A DNA stretch of 38,244 nt from Chthoniobacteraceae bacterium. Lineage in GTDB: Bacteria; Verrucomicrobiota; Verrucomicrobiia; Chthoniobacterales; Chthoniobacteraceae. The first letter of the stretch is position 1; each line of letters opens with the position of its first letter. The notes under the pieces were generated by a model. The model ran no database searches. It was not told where the DNA came from and worked only from the letters and a program-made list of their open reading frames with translations. This document shows positions 29,212 to 36,355 of the stretch, one piece after another. The position numbers and the translations under genes are program-made. The DNA lies in the NCBI GenBank assembly GCA_947448395.1, contig CANFNA010000010.1, positions 1 through 38,244 on the forward strand, read 5' to 3'.

Positions 29212-30150
29212 ATGTCGTCCCCACCCACCACAGCCTTTGTGCTCGGAGCCGGCCTCGGCACGAGGCTCAAGGTCCTCACTGCCAAGATCCCGAAACCGCT
29301 GATTCCCGTCTGCAACGAACCCCTAATTACTCGCGCACTTGGCCATCTCCAAGCCGGTGGTGTGCATCGTTTCGTCATTAACACGCATTGGAAGGCCGAG
29401 GCGTACCAGCGAGTCTTTCCGTCTGCAGCATGGAGCGGCTGCTCCTTAAACTTTAGCCATGAAAGTCCCGAGGTGCTCGAAACGGCGGGCGGGTTAAAGT
29501 TTGCCGAATCGCTTCTCCCAAAAAACGAGACGATTTGGGTTTATAACGGCGATATTCTGTCGGACTTGCCCCTACAGCGGGCTTGGGAGGCCCATGTTGC
29601 CGCCAGAAACGAGGTAACGCTCGTGCTCCGCACCAAAGACGGACCGCTGCAGGTTCTTTTCGATTCTGCATCCGGACGAGTCGCCGACATCGGTCGCCGT
29701 CTTTTTGCTGAGCAAACGCCAGCTCACCTATTCACCGGCATTTATCTAGTCGCGCCCTCGTTTTTGAGGAGGATTCCGCCGGCTACCAAAATCAGCGTGA
29801 TCCCCCTCTTCATCGAGATGATCCGCGAAGGTGCAAAATTAGGTGGCGTTGTGATTGATGAGGGCCATTGGTGGGATCTTGGGACCCGCGAGCAGTATCT
29901 TGCAGTTCATCAAAGTCTGGCACATGAAGATGCGCCGTGGATCGACGCGCAGGCTTCTGTGAGCTCCTCCGCGCGCTTGGTTGGCGCTTGTGCCATCGGC
30001 GCCAATGCTGATGTGGCAGCGGGTGCAGTATTGGAGGACACACTTGTCTGGCCAAATGCTCGGATTGCTGCGGGAACTCATTTAATCAGATGCATTGTGA
30101 CAGAAGGAGCTTCGGTCTCGGGCGTCCACACCGACATTGATTTTTCATGA
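29212..30150 (+). CDS. MurU-like sugar-1-phosphate nucleotidyltransferase with C-terminal beta-helix
   Basis: Cytosolic NTP-transfer enzyme (Rossmann-like NTP_transferase fold), probably converting MurNAc alpha-1-phosphate and UTP to UDP-MurNAc. The signature AFVLGAGLGTRL...PKPLIPV lies at residues 8-31 (Lys28 in the PKP element), YNGDIL with a metal-binding Asp at residue 114, and GHWWDLGTREQYLAVH near residue 220. Residues about 247-310 show hexapeptide-type repeats (VSSSARLVGACAIGANADVA) of a left-handed beta-helix, which short Pseudomonas-type MurU lacks. ATG 29212 is chosen because it sits seven residues before the conserved core; the upstream ATG at 29116 adds an unconserved leader and lies in the hairpin. 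The 4-base overlap with an AmgK-like kinase supports MurU. Other sugars (mannose, glucose or heptose 1-phosphates) remain possible. Confidence 0.85.
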   Translation: MSSPPTTAFVLGAGLGTRLKVLTAKIPKPLIPVCNEPLITRALGHLQAGGVHRFVINTHWKAEAYQRVFPSAAWSGCSLNFSHESPEVLETAGGLKFAESLLPKNETIWVYNGDILSDLPLQRAWEAHVAARNEVTLVLRTKDGPLQVLFDSASGRVADIGRRLFAEQTPAHLFTGIYLVAPSFLRRIPPATKISVIPLFIEMIREGAKLGGVVIDEGHWWDLGTREQYLAVHQSLAHEDAPWIDAQASVSSSARLVGACAIGANADVAAGAVLEDTLVWPNARIAAGTHLIRCIVTEGASVSGVHTDIDFS

Positions 30151-31151
30151 ACCCAACCCACGACAAAGTCATCGCATGGACCCGCGAGCGGTTTCCAAAT
30201 CTTCGAGCGGTGGAGGGTATCGTTGTGGAGCCGCTTGAAAAAGGAGGCTCAGACCGCACATTTCTCCGCCTTCGCGCCGAAGGCCACGCCCCTCTAATCT
30301 TTGTCCAATACGGTTCGCTACGGGAGGAGAACCGCCATTACGTCGAGATTGGAGCCTTCCTTGCGAAACAGGGTGTCCGGGTGCCGCAGATGTTTTTGCA
30401 CGAGTTGGAGCACGGGCGGATTTGGATGGAGGATCTCGGTGAAATTGATCTTTGGAGTTATCGAAACGAACCATGGAGTGTGCGCCGACCGCTTTACGAA
30501 GCTACACTCGAGGAGGTCCTGCATTTACATGTGCTCGCCGAGCGCGTGCCAGCGGATGACGTTGGGCTCCTTGGTCTCCAACCGGCTTTCGACGAAAAGC
30601 TCTATTTGTGGGAGCAAGATTACTTCTTCCAAAACTGTCTGATCCGTCACTTTGGCCACCCACCAGACACGCTTGAGTCAGTCCGGAAGGCCTTGCATCA
30701 AATTGCCTACCGTCTCGCGACCTATCGGCGCGTGCTAGTCCATCGCGATTTTCAGTCACAAAACATCATGATCAGCGCCGGCGCACCCTGCCTCATCGAT
30801 TTTCAGGGGATGAGATTTGGCCTCGCTCAGTACGATCTGGCCTCCCTTCTCTTGGATCCTTACGTGGAGCTGGAAGAGTCCGAACGCCGGCATCTGTTAC
30901 GCTTTTATTTAGAACGCCTCAAGGCCCTTGGCATCGTCTCCGACAACGACTTTGAAGCCGTCTATCCTCTGTGTGCCGCACAGCGGTTGATGCAGGCGTT
31001 GGGCGCTTACGGCTTCTTGGGACATGAGAAGGGACGGATGGATTTTCTTTCGCACATTCCGAAGGCACTGCCTCGTCTGTATCATATTGCGGTGGAGACA
31101 CCTGAGCTCGTTGATTTGGCGGCGATTCTTTCGCCGCTGGTGAGTCCGTAA
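30147..31151 (+). CDS. AmgK-like sugar kinase, aminoglycoside phosphotransferase (APH) family
   Basis: Cytosolic ATP-dependent kinase of the APH fold, 334 residues, about the size of AmgK. AmgK phosphorylates MurNAc/GlcNAc at the anomeric carbon, giving MurNAc alpha-1-phosphate for MurU. The Brenner-type catalytic motif VHRDFQSQNIM is at about residues 198-208 (catalytic Asp201) and the metal-binding LIDFQGMRFG has Asp218, followed by YDLASLLLDPYV as in AmgK. The N-lobe has a glycine-rich GGSDRTFLRL and an ME-DLG hinge-like segment. Its ATG overlaps the stop of the nucleotidyltransferase (ATGA), so the two are translationally coupled, as expected for the recycling branch that bypasses fosfomycin-sensitive MurA. 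An antibiotic-resistance kinase is unlikely given the pairing; substrate specificity is inferred. Confidence 0.85.
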   Translation: MNPTHDKVIAWTRERFPNLRAVEGIVVEPLEKGGSDRTFLRLRAEGHAPLIFVQYGSLREENRHYVEIGAFLAKQGVRVPQMFLHELEHGRIWMEDLGEIDLWSYRNEPWSVRRPLYEATLEEVLHLHVLAERVPADDVGLLGLQPAFDEKLYLWEQDYFFQNCLIRHFGHPPDTLESVRKALHQIAYRLATYRRVLVHRDFQSQNIMISAGAPCLIDFQGMRFGLAQYDLASLLLDPYVELEESERRHLLRFYLERLKALGIVSDNDFEAVYPLCAAQRLMQALGAYGFLGHEKGRMDFLSHIPKALPRLYHIAVETPELVDLAAILSPLVSP

Positions 31152-31192
31152 CCGACAAACAAAAAACGACTGCCTGCATATGTTTCCGCGTG

Positions 31193-31213
31193 ACAGTGCC
31201 ACTGGCGCACTGT
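31193..31213 (+). promoter_or_regulatory. Perfect dyad (7-7-7) before the MerR-type gene, candidate operator
   Basis: ACAGTGC (31193-31199) and GCACTGT (31207-31213) are perfect inverted repeats separated by seven bases. The dyad lies 11 bases before the ATG at 31225 of a MerR-type regulator. MerR proteins bind dyads in their own promoters, so autoregulation is plausible. If the gene instead starts at 31180, the dyad is intragenic. A hairpin role is also possible. No -35/-10 pair around it is convincing. Confidence 0.4.
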
Positions 31214-31224
31214 ATCGCAATGGC

Positions 31225-31731
31225 ATGTCAGAACGTCTTTCTCTTGAAGAACTCTCCGAAAAGGTGAACGGCTGGTGTGAGGCACATGGCGTTCTACCCG
31301 CCTCAGGAGGCGCCGGCGAAAAGGTTTCCGAGCGCAACATCCGCTACTACCGAACGCTCGGCCTCATCGAAGCCCCAGCGATGGGATTTTACGGTGAAAA
31401 GCACTTCCTCCAAATCGTTGCGCTTAGAATTCTACAATCCCGAGGGGTTCCTCTACGCCAGATCCGCGAGCTCCTTTATGGGCGCTCAGAAGCGGACCTA
31501 AAGGAAGTCCAGCGACGCGCCCTAGAAGAGATTTCGGCGAGGGCCACCTCCAGCCCCTTTTCTGCCGCTAGCGCTGAGGAGATCTGGCGTACGATCCCTA
31601 TCAACGAGGATTTCATTCTCATCTCGCGGAGAGGCACTCCCATCACCGCTGCCCAACGCAACGCCGTGGTCCAGGCCCTACAACCCGAAGACAAACAAAT
31701 GTCTCGGTCAAAAAAACTCTCCCTCAAATAG
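31225..31731 (+). CDS. MerR-type HTH transcriptional regulator
   Basis: Cytosolic DNA-binding protein, 168 residues from the chosen start. The N-terminal half is a MerR winged helix-turn-helix: ERLSLEELSEKVNGWCEAHG, then SERNIRYYRTLGLIEAP (the RYY/GLI recognition region) and LQIVALRILQSRGVPLRQIR with ELL, typical of the second helical pair. The C-terminal half (about 90 residues: IWRTIPINEDFILISRRGTP, then a Lys-rich SRSKKLSLK tail) matches no effector domain I know and has no Cys cluster for metal sensing. ATG 31225 is preferred because it directly precedes the HTH; an in-frame ATG at 31180 adds 15 unconserved residues and would place the dyad at 31193 inside the gene. Five bases separate it from the VIT-VWA gene, so the regulator probably controls or partners it. 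Confidence 0.8.
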   Translation: MSERLSLEELSEKVNGWCEAHGVLPASGGAGEKVSERNIRYYRTLGLIEAPAMGFYGEKHFLQIVALRILQSRGVPLRQIRELLYGRSEADLKEVQRRALEEISARATSSPFSAASAEEIWRTIPINEDFILISRRGTPITAAQRNAVVQALQPEDKQMSRSKKLSLK

Positions 31732-31736
31732 TCCCC

Positions 31737-34181
31737 ATGAAAAAACAACTCAACCCAGACCGCTTGGAAGAGATGGGCCTGATTGCATGGCTCAACAAGA
31801 CCCGTGTCATCTTACCTCTAAAGGCGATTCAGACTCAGTTCGAAATCCACGGCGCACTCGCGAGCGTTGACGTTGAGCAGGTCTATCATCAGAACAACGA
31901 GTCCTCCCTCGATTGCACCTACACATTCCCTGTTCCAGCCGGTGCCGCCGTCCACCGTTGCGAGGTTTTTATCAATGACCGCATCATTCGCGCCAAGATC
32001 GAGGATGCGACGCAGGCACGTAAGATTTTCAACCAGAAAAAAACCCACGGACGAAGAGCCGCTCTCGTGGAATCCAACCGCGAAAACCTCTTCACCTTGA
32101 CGCTCGGCAATATTCAACCGCAGGACTTGGTCGTGGTTCGTTTGTCTTGGATTCAGACGCTTGACCGGTCGAACCAGGGCTTCCGCCTGAGGATCCCAAC
32201 TTGTCCCGGAATTCGCTATATCCCGGGCGAAAGTGTGAGTCGCTTTTCGGAAGGGAACGGCCTTGCATCTCAAACCAACGGTGTCGCAGACGCCTTGTAT
32301 CTAAACCCGCCGAGGATTGATGCGTACCATCCCGATGCCGCCTATCTTAAGGTGTTTGGCCGTTTGAGCTCGGGAGATTTTTTGGAAGGGTCTGTGAGCT
32401 CTCCAAGCCATCTGATTTTCGCGCGTCCTGAGATCCTCGGTAGCCTCTGCATTACGCTGGCGGATGGCGGGGCGATCCCCGACGGGGATTTTATTTTAAT
32501 TTGGGAGCCGTTTGAAGCGCTCACGCTTGCGCCGAAAGTGTGGCGCTGGAGCGACGATGCATACGCATATGCCTTCGTCGAATTGCGGGCGCCAAACCAT
32601 GCGGATCAAGAAACCGACCATCCGCAGGACTTCTACTTTCTAGTGGACCGTTCCGGGAGTATGCAGGGCCGCAATTGGACTGCGGCGTGTAAGGCTCTGC
32701 ATGGCTTCGTCCGTCAATTGGGTCCGGAGGACCGGGTGTGGATTACCCATTTCGAGAGTGACTACTCCGACTTCTCGAACGTCCCAGTTCCTGCCAAGAA
32801 ACTCATGGACGATCCTCAATTTCTAAATCTCGAAACCCTTGGTGTCGGCGGTGGCACCCAACTCCTGCCCGCAGCCGAACATGTATTACAAAAAATCAAA
32901 ACGTTCTCTGCGCGCCGGCGCGTGAGCATCGTTCTACTGACGGATGGTCAGGTGGGTAATGAAGCCGAAATTCTGAAAGCTTTCCGTCGGCTTTCTCGCG
33001 TTCGAGTGCACACCTTTGGCATCGATCTGGCTGTGAATGACGCCTTCCTAAAATCCCTCGCGCGTCAGCATCAAGGAGGGTGCTGGTTACAAACTCCTGA
33101 TGACGATATTTCCGGGATAGTGGCCGCGTTGGGAGGCCGACTGAAGCGACCTCTGCTCACGAATTTGAACCTCGAAGGGGCATGGGAGACGGCCGGCGAG
33201 GCACTGCCCGACGTCCACGCCCAAGAGGTGATTACGCTGTGTCTCCGGACTAGCTCCAAGGACGAGCCGGTTGTGATCCGAGCAAGTTTGCCAAACGGGG
33301 TGCAACAACGATACGAGATTGCCGGCGAACAATCCGGGAGTGAGGCCGTCAAGTTAGTGTGGGCGCGGGAGAAAATGGCCCGGCTAATCGCCACGAACCG
33401 GCGAAAGCGAGCGGTGCAGTTGGCCAAGCAATTCAATCTCGCATGCGAGGGCGCCTCCTTCGTGGCTTGGGATGAAGCTGAGCAGGTTTGCCTAGCCACG
33501 CAGAACCTCTACCAGCCGGCTATGCAGCCGCATGCAGATGTCTCGGGGGATCACTCATTATCCTGCCTTTCATACGACCTAATGGGAGGCACGCAGTCCT
33601 ATTCGAGTGGACCGGATGATTTGGATCTCGAGCAGATACTGCGCAAACGCCGCAAGAGAGCAGAGCCCAGAGCCCAGTTTACGGCGAACGGCTTCGCCGA
33701 TGCAGTGAGTAAACTAGCGCCCTCAGCGCTGGAGAATGTTTTGCAATGGCCCGCCTATCGGTCGGTTGTAAGGAAGCCAAAGCAAAGCCACCCCGTGTTC
33801 AACGAGTTGGCGGAGGTCGTCGAGTGGTTCGGCCAGTGGATCTCCCATCCGTTGACCAAGCAGGAGGTCTCTGCAGGTCTGTGCGCTTCGGTACAAGCTT
33901 TGCTCGTTGGCTCGCAGGACAAGTTTTTGAACTGGGCCCGCGAGTTTCGTTTGAAATGGGATTTGTTGAACGAGCTTTTTGAATCGCTTCAAAAACACGA
34001 TTTCATTCCTAAGGAACAGTTCTCCGCCGTGATGGCGTGGATCATCCAGGATACAGGCATCGATGAGCAGCGTTTGGAAATCGCCTGCGAGCAGAGCGAA
34101 CGGATCGAGGATATCGAGGGGTCCGGCGGAGACCCCCGGCCGGTATGGAACGCGTTTCTCGCGGCCGTTGGTCTGAGCTAG
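31737..34181 (+). CDS. VIT and von Willebrand factor A domain protein (cytosolic)
   Basis: 814 residues. The N-terminal ~170 residues are a VIT (vault protein inter-alpha-trypsin) domain, seen in VDVEQVYHQNNESSLDCTYT with FPVPAGAAV, then ARKIFNQKKTHGRRAALVES and LTLGNIQPQDLVVVRLSW. A VWA domain follows at about residues 297-460 with an intact MIDAS metal site: DRSGS (Asp304, Ser306, Ser308), Thr374 in GVGGGT and Asp403 in LLTDGQVG. The C-terminal ~350 residues include the after-VWA segment common to VIT-VWA proteins (NRRKRAVQLAKQFNLACEG) and a unique tail. No signal peptide or membrane segment is visible, unlike sortase-associated VIT-VWA proteins, so it probably acts in the cytosol as a metal-dependent protein-binding scaffold. 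The partner is unknown. It follows the MerR gene by five bases and precedes the oxidoreductase gene by one. Confidence 0.88.
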   Translation: MKKQLNPDRLEEMGLIAWLNKTRVILPLKAIQTQFEIHGALASVDVEQVYHQNNESSLDCTYTFPVPAGAAVHRCEVFINDRIIRAKIEDATQARKIFNQKKTHGRRAALVESNRENLFTLTLGNIQPQDLVVVRLSWIQTLDRSNQGFRLRIPTCPGIRYIPGESVSRFSEGNGLASQTNGVADALYLNPPRIDAYHPDAAYLKVFGRLSSGDFLEGSVSSPSHLIFARPEILGSLCITLADGGAIPDGDFILIWEPFEALTLAPKVWRWSDDAYAYAFVELRAPNHADQETDHPQDFYFLVDRSGSMQGRNWTAACKALHGFVRQLGPEDRVWITHFESDYSDFSNVPVPAKKLMDDPQFLNLETLGVGGGTQLLPAAEHVLQKIKTFSARRRVSIVLLTDGQVGNEAEILKAFRRLSRVRVHTFGIDLAVNDAFLKSLARQHQGGCWLQTPDDDISGIVAALGGRLKRPLLTNLNLEGAWETAGEALPDVHAQEVITLCLRTSSKDEPVVIRASLPNGVQQRYEIAGEQSGSEAVKLVWAREKMARLIATNRRKRAVQLAKQFNLACEGASFVAWDEAEQVCLATQNLYQPAMQPHADVSGDHSLSCLSYDLMGGTQSYSSGPDDLDLEQILRKRRKRAEPRAQFTANGFADAVSKLAPSALENVLQWPAYRSVVRKPKQSHPVFNELAEVVEWFGQWISHPLTKQEVSAGLCASVQALLVGSQDKFLNWAREFRLKWDLLNELFESLQKHDFIPKEQFSAVMAWIIQDTGIDEQRLEIACEQSERIEDIEGSGGDPRPVWNAFLAAVGLS

Positions 34182-34182
34182 A

Positions 34183-35568
34183 ATGACTCCCTCCATCAAG
34201 AACGAGCCGACGCAGCTTGGGTGCGCATCTTGCTGCGTTATGGGGATGCAACTTTCCAGACGGCAGTTTCTGCACTCGGCCGCGGCCTCCTCAGTAGTCC
34301 TCGGGTTCCCCTCTATTTTGCGTTCTGCGTCTCCAAACAGCCATTTTCAGGTGGCTGCAATCGGGGCGCATGGAATGGGATTTGCAGATCTGAGCAAAAT
34401 CGGCACGCATCCCAAGGTGCGATTCGTTGCGTTCTGTGATGTCGATTCGAGTCGGTTTGACAAAGCGGACGCTGCCTATCCAAGGGTCCCGCATTTTGCA
34501 GATTTCCGCGAAATGTTCGCGAAAATGGGCGAGTCGATAGACGGCGTGAGTATTTCGATTCCAGACCACATGCATGCGTATGCCGCTATGGACGCCATGC
34601 GTCGCAAGAAGCATGTCTACTGTCAGAAGCCGCTGGCTCATACGGTTTGGGAAGCGCGGCAAATGCGTCTCCTAGCCGCACAAAGCGGGGTAACCACTCA
34701 AATGGGAAACCAAATCCACTCGAATCTGGAATACCGACTCGGAACGCGACTCATCCGAGAGGGTGCTATCGGCAAAATCCGAGAAGTCCACTCGTGGGCC
34801 TCGGTAACTGGGAATGAGCGAACCCACTTGCTTTCACCTCCCCGCGAGAACGCGGAGATTCCGGCGACATTGAATTGGGACCTTTGGTTGGGGGTGGCGC
34901 AAATGCGCGACTTCAAATCAGTCTATCATCCCTTTGTCTGGAGGGATTGGCAGGACTTCGGCTCAGGCGCGCTTGGAGATTTTGGGTGCCATATTTTAGA
35001 CCCAGTCTTTACGGCCCTCGGCTTGGACGCACCTTTACGAATTCGTTCCGAAAACTCGGGAGTCAACGAACATATCTGGCCGACGCTGGAGACGGTTCAA
35101 TACACCTTCCAGGGCAACGCTCTAACCCTGGGTGAGTTGAATGTCTTCTGGTATGATGGCGGCCTCAGGCCGGAGCGGAAACTTGCCGCGATGCCGCCGG
35201 ACCATGAGCTCCCAAAGAGCGGGTCGCTGTTCATCGGAGAGGGTGGCACCATGATCTTGCCTCATGTTGGAATGCCGAAACTTTATCCCGTTGAAAAATT
35301 CGCAACCTTCCCAATGCCCGAGGAGAAGGCGTTGAGTCACTGGCATGTCTGGATCGATGCCGCCATGGAAGGAAAACAAACGAGTGACGGATTCCACTAC
35401 TCCGGGCCTCTTTCGGAAACAGTGGCGCTTGGAAATGTGGCCACGCGCTTCCCGAAGAAAATGCTCGAGTGGGACTCAAAGGCCATGCGGGTGACAAATC
35501 TGCCCGAGGCAAACACGTACCTTACCAAGCGCTACAGGGAAGGCTGGGAAATCGCGCCTGTGGCGTAG
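34183..35568 (+). CDS. Tat-exported Gfo/Idh/MocA family oxidoreductase
   Basis: NAD(P)-dependent sugar or polyol dehydrogenase-like enzyme, 461 residues. A twin-arginine signal QLSRRQFLHSAAASSVVLGF (Arg26-Arg27) precedes an N-terminal Rossmann domain: AAIGAHGMGF with a GxxGxG-like turn, then FVAFCDVDSSR. The family lysine motif appears as HVYCQKPLAHT, and the C-terminal alpha/beta domain contains HSWASVTGNERTH, WDLWLGVA and FGSGALGDFGCHILDP. This secreted subfamily is abundant in Verrucomicrobiota and Planctomycetota and is linked to polysaccharide-derived sugars; the substrate is unknown. ATG 34183 lies one base after the preceding stop, favouring translational coupling, but it gives a long n-region; ATG 34240 or 34246 would give a more typical Tat peptide. 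A minus-strand gene converges on it 80 bases downstream, with only a short AGAGGCCTCT palindrome (35567-35576) and no clear terminator between. Confidence 0.92.
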   Translation: MTPSIKNEPTQLGCASCCVMGMQLSRRQFLHSAAASSVVLGFPSILRSASPNSHFQVAAIGAHGMGFADLSKIGTHPKVRFVAFCDVDSSRFDKADAAYPRVPHFADFREMFAKMGESIDGVSISIPDHMHAYAAMDAMRRKKHVYCQKPLAHTVWEARQMRLLAAQSGVTTQMGNQIHSNLEYRLGTRLIREGAIGKIREVHSWASVTGNERTHLLSPPRENAEIPATLNWDLWLGVAQMRDFKSVYHPFVWRDWQDFGSGALGDFGCHILDPVFTALGLDAPLRIRSENSGVNEHIWPTLETVQYTFQGNALTLGELNVFWYDGGLRPERKLAAMPPDHELPKSGSLFIGEGGTMILPHVGMPKLYPVEKFATFPMPEEKALSHWHVWIDAAMEGKQTSDGFHYSGPLSETVALGNVATRFPKKMLEWDSKAMRVTNLPEANTYLTKRYREGWEIAPVA

Positions 35569-35648
35569 AGGCCTCTTGATTCCACACGCGTACGATCCAA
35601 CTGCCCCTATTCGCAAAAATTACTTCTGCTACGCGGCCGTGGGAGACT

Positions 35649-36230
35649 TCATTTCAGGCGTAACATCACCTCGTTTCTTCGCAAAAACGGCGGCGTCCAA
35701 GGAGGGTCAAAATAGCCGTATATAGGCTCCCCGGAGGAGTCCAGCTGGAGCCCTTTCATCATATTCCGCAGGCTCTCAAGGGCGATGCGTTCGCGGCTTT
35801 CCGTGCCTCTTCCACTAAATCTCAGAACCGCAAACTGCCCCGCCTCAACCTGCCTGACCTGTAACGTCGCATCCAAGGGCTGGGGAATTCGTGAGACTGT
35901 GAATGTTTGAGGCATGACGAATGCCATGCTCCGCTGAGGGCCCTGAGTCGTCATGTAAACGGGCGTCGTCATCCTGATTTTCTCTTTGGCTGCGTTTTTA
36001 CCGGTGATGAAACCAAACAGACGCATAAAGCTCCCATCTTGTTTGTTCCCTGGATTCCCGCTCGGCGTCTCAACTAAAAGCAGCAATGGATATTCTCGGA
36101 TCTCGAACGCGGCTTCCTTCTTAAAGATAGTGTATGGAGCTGTTTCGTAGCCGCCTCGGATCGCCTGGCAACCTCCCAAAAGAAGAAGGATCGAGACCAA
36201 GACCAGAAATCCGATGAACAGCATTTTCAT
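35649..36230 (-). CDS. SOUL heme-binding family lipoprotein
   Basis: 193 residues. The N-terminus is a lipoprotein signal: MKMLFIGFLVLVSILLLLGG followed by the lipobox Cys21 (LLGGC), so the mature protein should be lipid-anchored outside the inner membrane. The rest matches the SOUL/HEBP family: YETAPYTIFKKEAAFEIREY at the start, FMRLFGFITGKN, KIRMTTPVYM, SMAFVMPQTF, and a late GYFDPPWTPPFLRRNEVMLR with the family's conserved Pro-Pro and RNE-(V/I) motif. SOUL proteins bind heme or related tetrapyrroles in animals and plants; in bacteria the ligand is mostly unproven. It is divergent from the YHYH-PEBP gene, with 125 bases between the starts that must hold both promoters, though no clear boxes are seen. 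No strong ribosome site precedes either nearby ATG. Confidence 0.92.
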   Translation of the reverse strand: MKMLFIGFLVLVSILLLLGGCQAIRGGYETAPYTIFKKEAAFEIREYPLLLLVETPSGNPGNKQDGSFMRLFGFITGKNAAKEKIRMTTPVYMTTQGPQRSMAFVMPQTFTVSRIPQPLDATLQVRQVEAGQFAVLRFSGRGTESRERIALESLRNMMKGLQLDSSGEPIYGYFDPPWTPPFLRRNEVMLRLK

Positions 36231-36355
36231 GTCAGCGTTGATTACCTCACTTGTACTGCTTTGAAAACTTCGGACTCACCCTATGAACTTGGACAAAATG
36301 GAAGACTGTATCCCTTGATCCTCTGTGCCATGATCCCCTTGCCGTTTCTCATCGT

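Noticed and set aside
30147-31151. Aminoglycoside-resistance phosphotransferase
   Set aside because: The APH fold motifs are present, but the coupled nucleotidyltransferase gene and the AmgK-like D-F-Q...Y-D-L-x-S-L-L segment favour a sugar kinase of cell-wall recycling.
35567-35576. AGAGGCCTCT palindrome as a terminator between the convergent oxidoreductase and SOUL genes
   Set aside because: It has no loop and no T-run and overlaps the stop codon; it is probably chance.
36285-36315. TTGGAC and GTATCC as a sigma70-type promoter for the YHYH-PEBP gene
   Set aside because: The spacing is only about 12-14 bases and the -10 match is poor.
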